Shown: positions 34,997 through 44,281 of the stretch, in pieces | How positions within the stretch are numbered: position 1 is the first letter of the stretch | Layout of the letters: each line of letters begins with the position of its first letter | Assembly: GCF_026283925.1 (NCBI RefSeq) | Contig: NZ_JAPDPF010000002.1 | Span: 372,001 to 436,000, forward strand | DNA: 64,000 bases | Origin: Dyella halodurans | GTDB lineage: Bacteria; Pseudomonadota; Gammaproteobacteria; Xanthomonadales; Rhodanobacteraceae | Direction of reading: 5' to 3' | Position numbers and translations under genes: made by a program | Notes under the pieces: generated by a model | Databases searched by the model: none | What the model saw: the letters and a program-made list of their open reading frames with translations, nothing else | What the model was told of the DNA's origin: nothing

Positions 34997-35872
34997 TTAT
35001 GCGTTGGCCAGCTGCTCTTTCAAAAATTCAATGAAACGCTGCGTCTTCGCCGGCAGCAAACGCGTTTCGGTCAGTGCATAGACGGGAACCGGCTTGCCAT
35101 GCCATTGCGGCAGCACGCGGACCAGCCGCCCCGCAGCCAGGTCGTCCACGACCAGTGCATCCGTCAACAGGACGATGCCCATTCCCAGCGTCGCCAGCCG
35201 ACATATCAGGCCGACGTTGTTGATCGTGAAGCGACTATGGGGCGCGACTTCGATGACTTCCCTTTCGCGATGCAAGATCCATGGGCGGTCTTTCAGGATG
35301 TTCAGGCATTCGTGGTGTTCGAGGTCGGCTGGCTTCGCAGGCTGCCCCGCGCGCGCAAGATAGTCCGGCGACGCGTAAAGGTGCGGCACAAAGGACGCCA
35401 GAGGGCGCGCGATCAGGTGCGAGCTTTCCGGCTCACCGATACGGATCGCCACATCGAAAGGCTCGCTGACGAGATCGACCTGTCGCGGCGTCAGGTCGAA
35501 GTCGAAGCGGATGCCCGGGTAGCGCGCAGCAAACTCGGCAATCAACGGCGCCACATAGATTGTGGCGAAATCAACGGGCAGCGAGGCGCGAAGCACGCCG
35601 CTCGGTTGGGCGAGCATGTCGCCCAGCTCCTGATGAGCAAGCTTGGCCTCGTCGACGATGCGCTTGCACCGCTCGAAGTAGATCTGGCCCGCCTCGGTCA
35701 ACTCGACCTTGCGCGTGGTGCGGTGAAGCAGGCGCAATCCGATCGCCTTCTCCAGCGCGCTGATGCGTCGCGATAGCGTGGAATTGGGAACCCCGGTCGC
35801 CTCGGACGCACCGCGAAAACCCCTGGCTTTGACGACTTCCACGAACAACGCCATGTCGTTGAGTATTTCCAT
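34997..35872 (-). CDS. LysR-family transcriptional regulator (OYE neighbour)
   Basis: Start at ATG 35872 (MEILNDMALFVEVV); 291 residues. A longer upstream frame runs antisense through the old yellow enzyme gene and is rejected. Winged helix: GFRGASEATGVPNSTLSRRI; linker LLHRTTRKVELTEAG; then the effector-binding domain. Close to the LysR branch that controls oxidoreductases, such as DsdC/AphB-like relatives of the yafC type. It is divergent from the OYE gene by about 108 bases, so it likely regulates it. Confidence 0.93.
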   Translation of the reverse strand: MEILNDMALFVEVVKARGFRGASEATGVPNSTLSRRISALEKAIGLRLLHRTTRKVELTEAGQIYFERCKRIVDEAKLAHQELGDMLAQPSGVLRASLPVDFATIYVAPLIAEFAARYPGIRFDFDLTPRQVDLVSEPFDVAIRIGEPESSHLIARPLASFVPHLYASPDYLARAGQPAKPADLEHHECLNILKDRPWILHREREVIEVAPHSRFTINNVGLICRLATLGMGIVLLTDALVVDDLAAGRLVRVLPQWHGKPVPVYALTETRLLPAKTQRFIEFLKEQLANA

Positions 35873-35980
35873 GAAATTACTCCATTCATGGATCAATGAA
35901 ATCCAACACACCCACTTTATCCCACTAGCGGGTTGGCCGCATGATTTCTTCGCCCCAAATACGTAACCGTTGAGGACCTC

Positions 35981-37057
35981 ATGATGACTCGCCTGTTTCA
36001 ACCCGTTCGCCTCGGCGATTACACCCTGCAAAACCGTCTGGTGATGGCGCCCATGACGCGCAGTCGTGCCGAGTTCGATGGCACGCCGGGCGCATTGGCC
36101 GCGGCGTACTACGCGCAGCGCGCCGATCTCGGCCTGATCGTTACCGAGGGCACGCAGCCGTCGGACGATGGCCAGGGCTATCTCACCACGCCGGGCATCT
36201 ACACCGCCGCGCACGTCGAGGGATGGCGAAGGATCACCTCCGCCGTGCACGCCAAGGGCTCTCATATCTTCATCCAGCTGATGCATGCCGGGCGCATGTC
36301 GCACCCCGACAACACGCCGCATCACCGCCAGGCCGTCGCGCCATCTGCCATCGCCCCAGGCGCACCGATGTTCACGGTGAAAGGCATGCAGGACATCCCC
36401 GTGCCGCGCGCGCTCACCTTGAACGAAGTCCGCGAGACCATCGCGGATTTCCGCCACGCAGCACGTCGTGCGATCGAGGCCGGGGCTGACGGCGTCGAGA
36501 TCCACGGCGCCAACGCTTACCTTGTGCACCAGTTTCTCGCCCCGAGCGCCAACGTGCGGACAGACGAATACGGCGGCTCCATTGAAAACCGTGCTCGCTT
36601 CGCCATCGAGGTGGCAGCTGCCATCGCCGATGAAATTGGCGCCGATCGGACGGCCATCCGCCTATCGCCTGGCACGACCATGTGGGGCATCGATGAAGGC
36701 CCCAACGGCCCGGATCTCTATCGCTACCTGGTAGCCGAACTCGACCGCCTGGGACTCGCTTACCTGCATATCATGCATTTGGGCAACGAGGCCTTGCTTG
36801 CCGATCTGCGCCAGCTCTGGACGCGCGCGTTGATCCTCAGCCGCCCCGGACGCCCACGTGAGCAGATAGGGTCGGACGTCGTCTCGGGCCTGGCCGACCT
36901 GGAAGCCTATGGTCAGTTGGTGCTCGCCAATCCGGACTTCCTCAAGCGACTGCGGACCGGCGCGCCCATGAACGATGTCGACCCCAGGACGTTCTTTGGT
37001 GGCGGCGCGGAAGGCTATGTCGATTACCCCCTGCTGAGCGACGCCACCGCAGCCTGA
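35981..37057 (+). CDS. Old yellow enzyme family alkene reductase (NemA-like)
   Basis: A 358-residue, complete FMN-dependent enone reductase. N-terminal RLFQPVRLGDYTLQNRLVMAPMTRSRA is the classic OYE start. The substrate His/Asn pair is in EIHGANAYLVHQF, followed by DEYGGSIENRARF, then RLSPGTTMWG. The C-terminal LVLANPDFLKRLRTGAP binds the FMN phosphate. Reduces alpha,beta-unsaturated carbonyls, N-ethylmaleimide or nitro compounds using NAD(P)H. Divergent LysR upstream; a nested hairpin terminator follows. A second, more distant OYE lies at the window start. Confidence 0.95.
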   Translation: MMTRLFQPVRLGDYTLQNRLVMAPMTRSRAEFDGTPGALAAAYYAQRADLGLIVTEGTQPSDDGQGYLTTPGIYTAAHVEGWRRITSAVHAKGSHIFIQLMHAGRMSHPDNTPHHRQAVAPSAIAPGAPMFTVKGMQDIPVPRALTLNEVRETIADFRHAARRAIEAGADGVEIHGANAYLVHQFLAPSANVRTDEYGGSIENRARFAIEVAAAIADEIGADRTAIRLSPGTTMWGIDEGPNGPDLYRYLVAELDRLGLAYLHIMHLGNEALLADLRQLWTRALILSRPGRPREQIGSDVVSGLADLEAYGQLVLANPDFLKRLRTGAPMNDVDPRTFFGGGAEGYVDYPLLSDATAA

Positions 37058-37070
37058 GCGCGCTGGATGT

Positions 37071-37107
37071 GCCCGGGATAGCCGCGAGAACGCGGTGAAT
37101 CCCGGGC
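37071..37107 (+). terminator. Nested hairpin terminator after OYE
   Basis: Outer 9-bp stem GCCCGGGAT/ATCCCGGGC enclosing an inner 5-bp CCGCG/CGCGG hairpin. Placed 13 bases after the OYE stop. Confidence 0.7.
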
Positions 37108-37879
37108 CTTCGCTTCCATCGGTATCGAGGGCTGCAAGCTGGCGGGCTTCGGGGTGAGCGCCATAGTCGCGTGCTCGAATCTCTCCACCACTACGCGCAC
37201 GAGCCTGCGGTTCAGCGGAACCCGCCCGGGGCCCAGTGCAGGTTTCAATTCGGGATGACGCTTACGCTCCCGGCACGCCAGCATGCTTCGCGCCTGCTCC
37301 TGGCACAGGGCAAAAGCCTCGTTAGCAGAGTCCATGCTTGAGAGCATGTTGCTCGGAACTCGGTCGGCCCTACAGCCCTGCACGGAGTGCAGCCAAGACG
37401 ACCAGCATCTTCCTTTCGCCTCCCTCTGCCGGCTCCAAGGGTCATGTCCAAGGCGCGGATGACTTTGTGGAGACTTGGCACGCCATCATCCTCGGACGTC
37501 TATCAAGCGCTTAGCCCGACAACGTGTTGCGCTGCGACAGCTGTGTGTCAAGCAGCCGTCGACAATCCGTCGATGGGTCGTGGTCATCGCGTGACAATTG
37601 TCTTTCTCTTGAACTGAAATCTAACTGATCCCAACGTTTGCGCGGATCAAGACAGATGGCGTTCATCCGCATTCAACTATTCCTTTACGGGTCTGGTGCT
37701 GACGCAGTGCATCAATCAGGACGCGCAATACCTGCGATTCGCCGCACGTAAGTCCTCTGCGCGCCAGATACAGCCAACTCGTTGTGCCATCTCGCACTGA
37801 GATGTGCTCTTTCTCTTCGCCCCGCTTCGGCGTTCGGGTGTGGGCGTTTGCGCGACATCAATGACAGAGGCGATCCATT
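37108..37879. other. Intergenic stretch upstream of the polysaccharide operon
   Basis: About 770 bases. No gene is supported on either strand. It must hold the promoter of the operon starting at 37880. A 14-codon mini-frame from ATG 37861 overlaps the operon start in another frame; significance unknown. Confidence 0.45.
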
Positions 37880-39151
37880 TTGAACACGCAGTTGCTTCCT
37901 ACTGAACCTTTACTTCGACCTAGCGCTCCACCTCCCAGCAAGATCAAGCCCGACAGGAAGTCACCGCTAGCCTCTGTGCCACGCCTTGCCGGCTACGCAT
38001 TGATGGCCTTCATCGGCTGGTTGCTGGTATCGACGCTGTTCGAGCCCTGGGTCTCCACCAAGGCCACGCGCGCCGTCATCAACGCGCCGGCCATCCTGAT
38101 CACCACACCTATCAGCGGTACGGTCAGCGCCCAGTACGCGCAAAATGGGCAACCCATTGCGCCAGGGCAAACCATCGCCGTGGTGAAGAACGCCACCGTG
38201 CCACGCGATGCACTAACCACCCTTCTCACGCAACGCCTTGAGCTGCAAAGCCATCTGGACGACGTCAGCAGCCGCCTGCAGGCGGATCAGCACATGCTCG
38301 ACTACACCAATGGGCAATATGAAAAATACCAACAGGCAAGCTTGACCCAGCTCAAAAGCTCCTACGAATCGGTGCAGGCGCAGCAGGAAGCGACCAACGC
38401 CAAACTGGAAGCCCTCGACGCCAAATATGCACGCGCCATGGCCCTGGAACGTGACGGCGCCATCAGCGCGGCTACGGTAGCTGCCGCGCGGTCAGATGCC
38501 GATACCGCCCGCAAGGAAGCCGATGCATTGGACAAGAACGCTCAAAGCGTCAGCGCAGGTATCGCCGCTGCGCAACGCGGCGTGTATGTCTCCGCCGGCC
38601 AGGACAGCAACGGCCAGTTGCCGCAACTGGCGCAGCATCGCGCCGATATTCAGAACAGCATCAAGGAAGAGCAGGCGCAGATCGATGCAATGAGCCATCA
38701 GATGGGCGATCTCAACCAGTTGATCACGCACGAGCAGGATCGTGTGCAAGCGCTCTCTGACTATGCCGTCAAGGCCTATGCACCCGGCAAGGCACAGGAG
38801 GTGGTCGCCCCGATTGGCACGCAAGTGGCCGCAGGAGCGACCTTGGTTCGCGCCACCGACTGCAGCAAAACCGATGTCGTGGCGGTGTTCCCAGCTCGCA
38901 TGACATCACGGCTGAATATCGGCACTGAGCTGCACGTGCGCGTCAGCGAGGCCAGCCGGCCACGCAGTGCGCACATCACGCAGCTGATGCCAAAGGCCAC
39001 CGAATCCATGCAGAACGCCTACAGCGCGCCCTTTCCCTATGCCGAAGACGGCTCTGTCTACGCGCTTGCCCAATGGGACAGCCCGAGCCCCGCCGACACC
39101 GCACCGCAATCCTGCACACCTGGCCGCAGCGTGATGGCGAGCTTGCGCTGA
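37880..39151 (+). CDS. HlyD-type membrane fusion protein (polysaccharide export)
   Basis: A 423-residue membrane fusion protein. TTG is used as start, with GAGG 9 bases upstream; no in-frame ATG comes before residue 43. A Pro-rich cytoplasmic tail is followed by one transmembrane helix (LAGYALMAFIGWLLVSTLF, about 36-55), a barrel-sandwich half (TPISGTVSAQYAQNGQPIAPG), a long coiled-coil hairpin (about 110-300, e.g. LEALDAKYARAMALERDGAIS), then the second half (VVAPIGTQVAAGATLVRATD). It likely bridges inner and outer membranes with the OMF of the same operon. First gene of four. Confidence 0.88.
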   Translation: MNTQLLPTEPLLRPSAPPPSKIKPDRKSPLASVPRLAGYALMAFIGWLLVSTLFEPWVSTKATRAVINAPAILITTPISGTVSAQYAQNGQPIAPGQTIAVVKNATVPRDALTTLLTQRLELQSHLDDVSSRLQADQHMLDYTNGQYEKYQQASLTQLKSSYESVQAQQEATNAKLEALDAKYARAMALERDGAISAATVAAARSDADTARKEADALDKNAQSVSAGIAAAQRGVYVSAGQDSNGQLPQLAQHRADIQNSIKEEQAQIDAMSHQMGDLNQLITHEQDRVQALSDYAVKAYAPGKAQEVVAPIGTQVAAGATLVRATDCSKTDVVAVFPARMTSRLNIGTELHVRVSEASRPRSAHITQLMPKATESMQNAYSAPFPYAEDGSVYALAQWDSPSPADTAPQSCTPGRSVMASLR

Positions 39152-39173
39152 GTTGGCATCGAAGGAGAACGGT

Positions 39174-40445
39174 ATGTCTATGCGATGGCGTCACGTTGCT
39201 AGCGTCGGCCTGATGGTCACGATGGTTGCATCCGCGCATGCAAACGCGGCCGGGGCTTTACAGCAACAGCTCGCCGCCAGCAGTTGCGCCACCTTGCGCT
39301 CGGCGGCGACGGCAGAACCCGGCAGCGGTCCCATGCTGTTGCCAAGCTACCCTACCCTGCAACAAGGCGATGACTCGACCAAGGCGCTGGAAAACGTGGC
39401 GTTCGTCTACGACAACGCTCTGGCCGGCATTGCCCTCAGCGCCTGCGGAAGCCCTGATCAGGCACGCCGCATTGCCGATGCCCTGCTGCTTGCTGCTGCG
39501 CACGATCCCGGCTTCAAGGATGGGCGACTGCGTAATGCCTACCGCTCAGGTCCAACCAGTGGCGACAAGGTCGAACTGCCGGGCTACTGGCAGAGTCATG
39601 GCAACTACTGGAGCCAGGACCCGTATCAGGTCGGCACCGCCGTCGGTAATGTCGCGTGGGCCGCCTTGCTGCTCCTGACCGTCTACGATCACAGTCACGA
39701 TCGTCGTTATCTGGATGGCGCCCTGGCGCAGCTGCGCTGGATCCAGGATCACGCTTCTGGCGGCACGCCGCCAGGGGGCTATGAAGGCGGGCTCTTCGGT
39801 TATGACAATGCCCAACGTGTCCAGCACTGGAAAGCTACCGAACACAATATCGACGTCTACGCCGCCGCCACCTGGGCTGGTCGCGACAGCGGCGATCCAG
39901 CGCTAGCGCAGCAGGCGAAACTCGCGGGCGGCTTCGTTCATGCGATGTGGGACGACACGCAGCATCGTTTCCTTGTCGGCACCCTGGACGATGGCAAGAC
40001 GCTTTCGCGCGACAAATCCGGGCTGGACGCCCAGGTCTGGCCGCTGCTGGCGTTCACTCCGCCGCCGGCCGCGTGGAACCAGGTCTGGTCATGGGTCGAT
40101 GCGCAACATCGCTACGGCGAAGGCTACGGCTATCGCCGTCAGCCCGACGGGATCTGGACCGAAGGCACGGCGCAGGTAGCCACCGCGCTGCAAGCCAGTG
40201 GCAAACCGGTACCCGACGCCGTCTGGCAGTTGCTCCTGGCGCAACGCAGCGACGGCGGCATGCTGTACGCCACGCCGCAACCGCGGATCGGCACCGACTT
40301 CGCCATTGGGCCCACGTCGACCTATGCCGACTTCTTCTACTACCACCTGCCGCATCTGGGCGCGACCGCCTGGGCGGCCTTGGCAGCCAAGGGCTGGAAT
40401 CCACTCACCGGTCGTCCGATCGAGCGCTCGGAAGGCACGCCATGA
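39174..40445 (+). CDS. Periplasmic (alpha/alpha)6-barrel-like protein, polysaccharide operon
   Basis: Start at ATG 39174, just after GAAGGAGAA; 423 residues. Sec signal: MSMRWRHVASVGLMVTMVASAHANA. The mature protein has repeated helical segments with Trp/Gly motifs (SHGNYWSQDPYQVGTAVGNVA, GGYEGGLFGYDNA, DGIWTEGTAQVATAL), as in (alpha/alpha)6 glycosidases and lyases. It may trim or edit the polymer in the periplasm, like BcsZ in cellulose operons, though it is not clearly a GH8. Its stop overlaps the next start (ATGA), so translation is coupled to the synthase. Confidence 0.8.
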   Translation: MSMRWRHVASVGLMVTMVASAHANAAGALQQQLAASSCATLRSAATAEPGSGPMLLPSYPTLQQGDDSTKALENVAFVYDNALAGIALSACGSPDQARRIADALLLAAAHDPGFKDGRLRNAYRSGPTSGDKVELPGYWQSHGNYWSQDPYQVGTAVGNVAWAALLLLTVYDHSHDRRYLDGALAQLRWIQDHASGGTPPGGYEGGLFGYDNAQRVQHWKATEHNIDVYAAATWAGRDSGDPALAQQAKLAGGFVHAMWDDTQHRFLVGTLDDGKTLSRDKSGLDAQVWPLLAFTPPPAAWNQVWSWVDAQHRYGEGYGYRRQPDGIWTEGTAQVATALQASGKPVPDAVWQLLLAQRSDGGMLYATPQPRIGTDFAIGPTSTYADFFYYHLPHLGATAWAALAAKGWNPLTGRPIERSEGTP

Positions 40446-42415
40446 GCCTGCCCGTCGATCAGCTGAAGCTGCTGCAGCTCCTGGCGCTGACCGTGTTGTT
40501 CGGCATAGGCATGGCGTGCATGGCCAATCCGAAACGGTCGCTCCATCGACTGGTCTTCGGTACGTTCGCGGGCGTCCTGCTACTGCGCTATGCCATCTGG
40601 CGCAGCACGGAAACCCTGCCTGATGCCAGCCACGGCTTCGCCAGCGTGTGGTCTTACGTATTCTTCTTCTTCGAGATGGTTTCCATCGTCTACACGCTGG
40701 CCACCATCGTGGTGATGGTGCGCCGGCGCGATTCACGCCCATCCGCCGATGCCGGTGAAGCGAGGCTGCGCGCCGCCGGAGCCGCCGTCCCCGCGGTGGA
40801 TGTGTTCATTGCCACCTACAACGAGGACCTGCAGATCCTCGAGAAGACCATCGTCTCGGCGAAGGCCATCGACTATCCGCATGTCAACGTATGGGTGCTG
40901 GACGACACCCGTCGCGACTGGCTCCGCGATTACTGCGCGCGCATGGGCGTGCATTACGTGCGCCGCTCCGATAACCGCCACGCCAAGGCCGGCAATCTCA
41001 ACAACGGGCTCACGCTGTCCGCGCAGCTCACCAACGCGCCCTACATCCTGGTGCTGGACGCCGATTTCGCGCCGCAGAAGAACATTCTCTACCGCATCCT
41101 TGGCCTGTTCGACGAGCGCAACGTAGCCTTGGTACAGACGCCACAGTTCTACTACAACGCCGATCCGATCCAGCACAACCTGGGTGCGACCGACAGCTGG
41201 GTGGACGAACAACGCGTGTTCTTCGACGTGTTCCAGCCATCGCGCGATGCCTGGAACTCGGCCTTTTGTGTCGGCACGTCGTTCGTGGTGTCGCGCAACG
41301 CCATCACCCAGGCCGGAGGCTTCCCTACCGACAGTGTTTGCGAAGACATCCATACCACCTACGTGCTGCGCAGGAACGGCCAGATCACCCGCTGGCTCAA
41401 CGAGCGTCTTTCCGTGGGCTTGTCCGCCGAGGGCCTGATCGAGTACATCAACCAACGCGGCCGCTGGTGCCTGGGCACCATGCAGGTGGCCTTGTTGAAG
41501 GATGGCCCGCTACGCGGTGCCGGCTACCCCCTGGTTGACCGGCTGCACTATATCCACGGGATGCTGCACTGGATCGGCAAGCCCTTCCTGCTGCTGATGC
41601 TGATCGCGCCGGTGCTGTACTGGTACTTCGGCATCGCGGCGTTCTACACCACGCCGCAGCAGTTCGTTTATTACGGCGTGCCGGCACTGGTCGGATTCTG
41701 GCTCTACGGCCCGTGGATCACCGACCGAAAAACGCTGCCGATCTTTACCGAGGTCACCCAATTGGTGGCGGCCTATGCCGTGACGATGACCATGATTTCC
41801 GCTTGCTTCAAGCCATTCGGGCGCCCCTTCAAGGTCACCGCCAAGGGGCTTGATCGCAGCAAAGTGGTTGTCCACTGGAAACTGGCCAGCTTCTTCATCG
41901 TACTCATGCTGTGCCTGATGGCGGGCGCTGTTAATAGCGTGATGACTGCAGAGATGAATGGCGGCGTCGTGTTCAACCTGGCATGGACGCTGATCGCCCT
42001 GGTACTGGACCTGGCCGCGATCGTGGCCTGCGTGGATCTGCCGCGACTGCGGCAAGAAGAGCGCTTCCCCTTCGCGCGCGCCGCGCGCTGGCGTCAAGGT
42101 AACCATGTGCAAGCCAGCGAGTTCATCGACATCTCGCTCGATGGTGCCGCCATGAGTCACAGCCCGGTGATGCCCGTGCCGGGCCAAGCACTTGAAGTGT
42201 CGGTGCCGGAAGTCGGCTGGGTTCCGGCCAAGGTGGTGCGGCTCAGCAAGCGCCGCTTGTGCGTGCGCTTCCAGCCGGATGAGGCAACCCGGCACCGCCT
42301 GATCAAACTGATCTTTTGTCATGCCCCACACAACATCGCCGTCAAGGCACGGCCGCTACGCGCCTTCGCGCAACTGATGCGCATGGCGGGCTTTGCCCTC
42401 TTTCCTCCGCGATGA
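40442..42415 (+). CDS. Processive GT2 polysaccharide synthase with C-terminal PilZ-like domain
   Basis: 657 residues. N-terminal transmembrane helices, then a GT-A domain: DVFIATYNED, D154-D155 in LDDTRRDW, DxD at Asp206/Asp208 in LDADFAP, catalytic base in CED-IHTTYV (Asp302), and QRGRW (338-342), as in BcsA-type processive synthases. Four or more transmembrane helices follow. The C-terminal soluble part resembles a PilZ domain (HVQASEFIDISLDGAAM, VRLSKRRLCVRF), implying control by cyclic di-GMP. Similar in logic to BgsA, the mixed-linkage beta-glucan synthase, and to curdlan synthases. Polymer cannot be inferred. Translationally coupled to the preceding gene. Confidence 0.9.
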   Translation: MSLPVDQLKLLQLLALTVLFGIGMACMANPKRSLHRLVFGTFAGVLLLRYAIWRSTETLPDASHGFASVWSYVFFFFEMVSIVYTLATIVVMVRRRDSRPSADAGEARLRAAGAAVPAVDVFIATYNEDLQILEKTIVSAKAIDYPHVNVWVLDDTRRDWLRDYCARMGVHYVRRSDNRHAKAGNLNNGLTLSAQLTNAPYILVLDADFAPQKNILYRILGLFDERNVALVQTPQFYYNADPIQHNLGATDSWVDEQRVFFDVFQPSRDAWNSAFCVGTSFVVSRNAITQAGGFPTDSVCEDIHTTYVLRRNGQITRWLNERLSVGLSAEGLIEYINQRGRWCLGTMQVALLKDGPLRGAGYPLVDRLHYIHGMLHWIGKPFLLLMLIAPVLYWYFGIAAFYTTPQQFVYYGVPALVGFWLYGPWITDRKTLPIFTEVTQLVAAYAVTMTMISACFKPFGRPFKVTAKGLDRSKVVVHWKLASFFIVLMLCLMAGAVNSVMTAEMNGGVVFNLAWTLIALVLDLAAIVACVDLPRLRQEERFPFARAARWRQGNHVQASEFIDISLDGAAMSHSPVMPVPGQALEVSVPEVGWVPAKVVRLSKRRLCVRFQPDEATRHRLIKLIFCHAPHNIAVKARPLRAFAQLMRMAGFALFPPR

Positions 42416-42429
42416 TCCTGGAGATCGCC

Positions 42430-43959
42430 ATGAAACCACTCCTCTGCTCTGCCGCCCTTGCCAGCTGCCTGCTGGCCGGCTGCTCGATGGAGCCGACCTA
42501 TCAACGGCCCGGGATGCCTGTCCCCAACAGCTTCCCGTCGGCCGCGCCCACCACGCAAGCCGCGCCGTCAGCGGCAGAGACACGGGCCGACACCGCGGTG
42601 GCGAACCTGGACTGGCATCAATTTTTCAGGGATCCGGCGTTGCAACGCCTGATTGAAATCGCCCTTGGCAACAACCGTGACTTGCGCGTCGCCGCCGCCA
42701 ACATGACCCAGGCACGCGCCAACTATGGTGTGGCACGTGCCAGCCTGTTTCCGGAGCTTGATCTGCAAGCCTATGGCGGGCGGCAGCGCCTTCCTGCCCA
42801 GACACAGCAGCCAGCTAACGGCTTGCTTGGCCCGGTCCAGAACAACAACGACAAGGCGGCCACGTTCAATACGTATCAGGTACAAGCGGGCATGACCAGC
42901 TATGAGCTGGACTTCTTCGGCCATCAACGAGCGATCGCCCACGAGTCGGGCAAGCTGGCCGATGCCAGTGCGGCCGAATACGAAGCTGCACGCATTGCCT
43001 TGATCGGCGAAGTGGCCAATGCCTATCTTTCGCTCAATGCCGATCGCGCCTTGCTGCAGCTGGCTCAACAGACCTTGGCCGCACAGCAACAGCACGCCCA
43101 GGTCATGAATAAGGCGTACGGCGACGGTGGCGTGTCGGAATTCGACATGCGCCGATCGCAAACCCAGGCAGACGCCGCCCAGGTAGACGTGGAAAACGTG
43201 CAAATCCGGATCGCCAAGGACATCAATGCCATGGCCGTGCTCATTGGCCAACCGCTGCCTGCCAGCTACGGCACGCCAAGCCAATGGCAGGATCCGCTGT
43301 TGACCGACGTGCCGGCGGGGCTACCGTCCTCGCTGCTCGACCGCCGTCCCGACATCGTCGCTGCGGAAGACCGGCTGCGTGCCGCCAACGCCGATATCGG
43401 TCGCGCCCGCGCCGCCTTCTTTCCCAATATCGCGCTGACCGCTGTGCTGGGCACGTTGAGCGGCGGCCTTTCCAACTTGTTCCACGCCGGCTCGGCGGCA
43501 TGGACCGCTGCGGCTTCCGGCTCGATGCCGTTGCTGGACTGGGGCAAGAACAAGAACGGCCTTGCTGCCAGCAAGGCCGGTTACACCGGCGCCGTGGCGG
43601 CCTATGAAGGTACGGTGCAAGAGGCGTTCCGCGAGGTGGCCGACGCGCTGGCCGTCCGCGACCATATCGTGCCCGAGCTCAAGGCCCAGCAGGCACTGGT
43701 GGACCAGTCACAACGCGTCTATGCGATCTCGCAGGTACGCTTCAAGGAAGGCCTCGACGACTACATATCCAGCCAGGATGCGCAGCGTTCGCTATACAAC
43801 GACCAGCAAAAACTGGTCAGCTTGAAGCTTGACCAAGCCGTCAACCAGGTCAATCTCTACAAAGCCCTTGGTGGCGGCTGGAACCAGGCCAACAGCGGCA
43901 AAACCACAGCCAGCGTGACCGCGCCTGCGCAACTGTCGTCCATGCGGGCATCTCCCTGA
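42430..43959 (+). CDS. Outer-membrane factor lipoprotein (NodT/OprM-type)
   Basis: Start at ATG 42430 after GGAG; 509 residues. Lipobox LLAGC puts the lipidated Cys at 18. Two TolC-type repeats follow: IEIALGNNRDLRVAAANMTQARANYGVARASLFPELD and the later LLDRRPDIVAAEDRLRAANADIG; the second is the family signature. It should form a trimeric outer-membrane/periplasmic channel that docks with the membrane fusion protein of the same operon. The presence of an OMF and MFP next to a GT2 synthase, without a pump protein, is the striking point. Confidence 0.92.
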   Translation: MKPLLCSAALASCLLAGCSMEPTYQRPGMPVPNSFPSAAPTTQAAPSAAETRADTAVANLDWHQFFRDPALQRLIEIALGNNRDLRVAAANMTQARANYGVARASLFPELDLQAYGGRQRLPAQTQQPANGLLGPVQNNNDKAATFNTYQVQAGMTSYELDFFGHQRAIAHESGKLADASAAEYEAARIALIGEVANAYLSLNADRALLQLAQQTLAAQQQHAQVMNKAYGDGGVSEFDMRRSQTQADAAQVDVENVQIRIAKDINAMAVLIGQPLPASYGTPSQWQDPLLTDVPAGLPSSLLDRRPDIVAAEDRLRAANADIGRARAAFFPNIALTAVLGTLSGGLSNLFHAGSAAWTAAASGSMPLLDWGKNKNGLAASKAGYTGAVAAYEGTVQEAFREVADALAVRDHIVPELKAQQALVDQSQRVYAISQVRFKEGLDDYISSQDAQRSLYNDQQKLVSLKLDQAVNQVNLYKALGGGWNQANSGKTTASVTAPAQLSSMRASP

Positions 43960-43982
43960 AAGACAAACGCCGGCGCCCGGCA

Positions 43983-44153
43983 TGTCCGCTAGAGGAGGTC
44001 CCGCCGAAAGCTGGCGTCGATGCCACTTTCGATTGGATGAAGAGCATGATGGGGCTGCCGCGCGAGGTGTTTATCCCCATGCACGTGGTCTATCGCAAGG
44101 ATGCGCTTCCCGGACCGGCCGGTCGCGCCTTCATCTCGCAATTGGGCTTTTGA
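43983..44153 (+). pseudogene. 3' coding remnant, possibly LysR-type C-terminus
   Basis: A plus-strand stretch with coding composition ends LPREVFIPMHVVYRKDALPG, PAGRAFISQLGF, stop at 44151. This resembles the last strand and helix of a LysR effector domain. No start codon or DNA-binding part is present. It begins right after the OMF gene, so a gene was probably lost by deletion here. Confidence 0.4.
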
Positions 44154-44281
44154 CGATGCATCGAATGCGTGCCTGCATCAGCACTCCAGGTCCAAATAGC
44201 TGCGCGCAACCGCCATCAGACTCAGAATGTAGCTGCGATGGTCGCGCCATCAGCGAGGCCTTACTTCTCCGCCAACACGTC

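Noticed and set aside
35873-36529. N-terminal extension of the LysR gene
   Set aside because: The extension is antisense to the old yellow enzyme gene and the DNA-binding domain begins at the ATG at 35872.
37861-37905. 14-codon mini-frame overlapping the start of the membrane fusion protein gene
   Set aside because: Could be a leader peptide, but no amino-acid bias or attenuator hairpin supports it.
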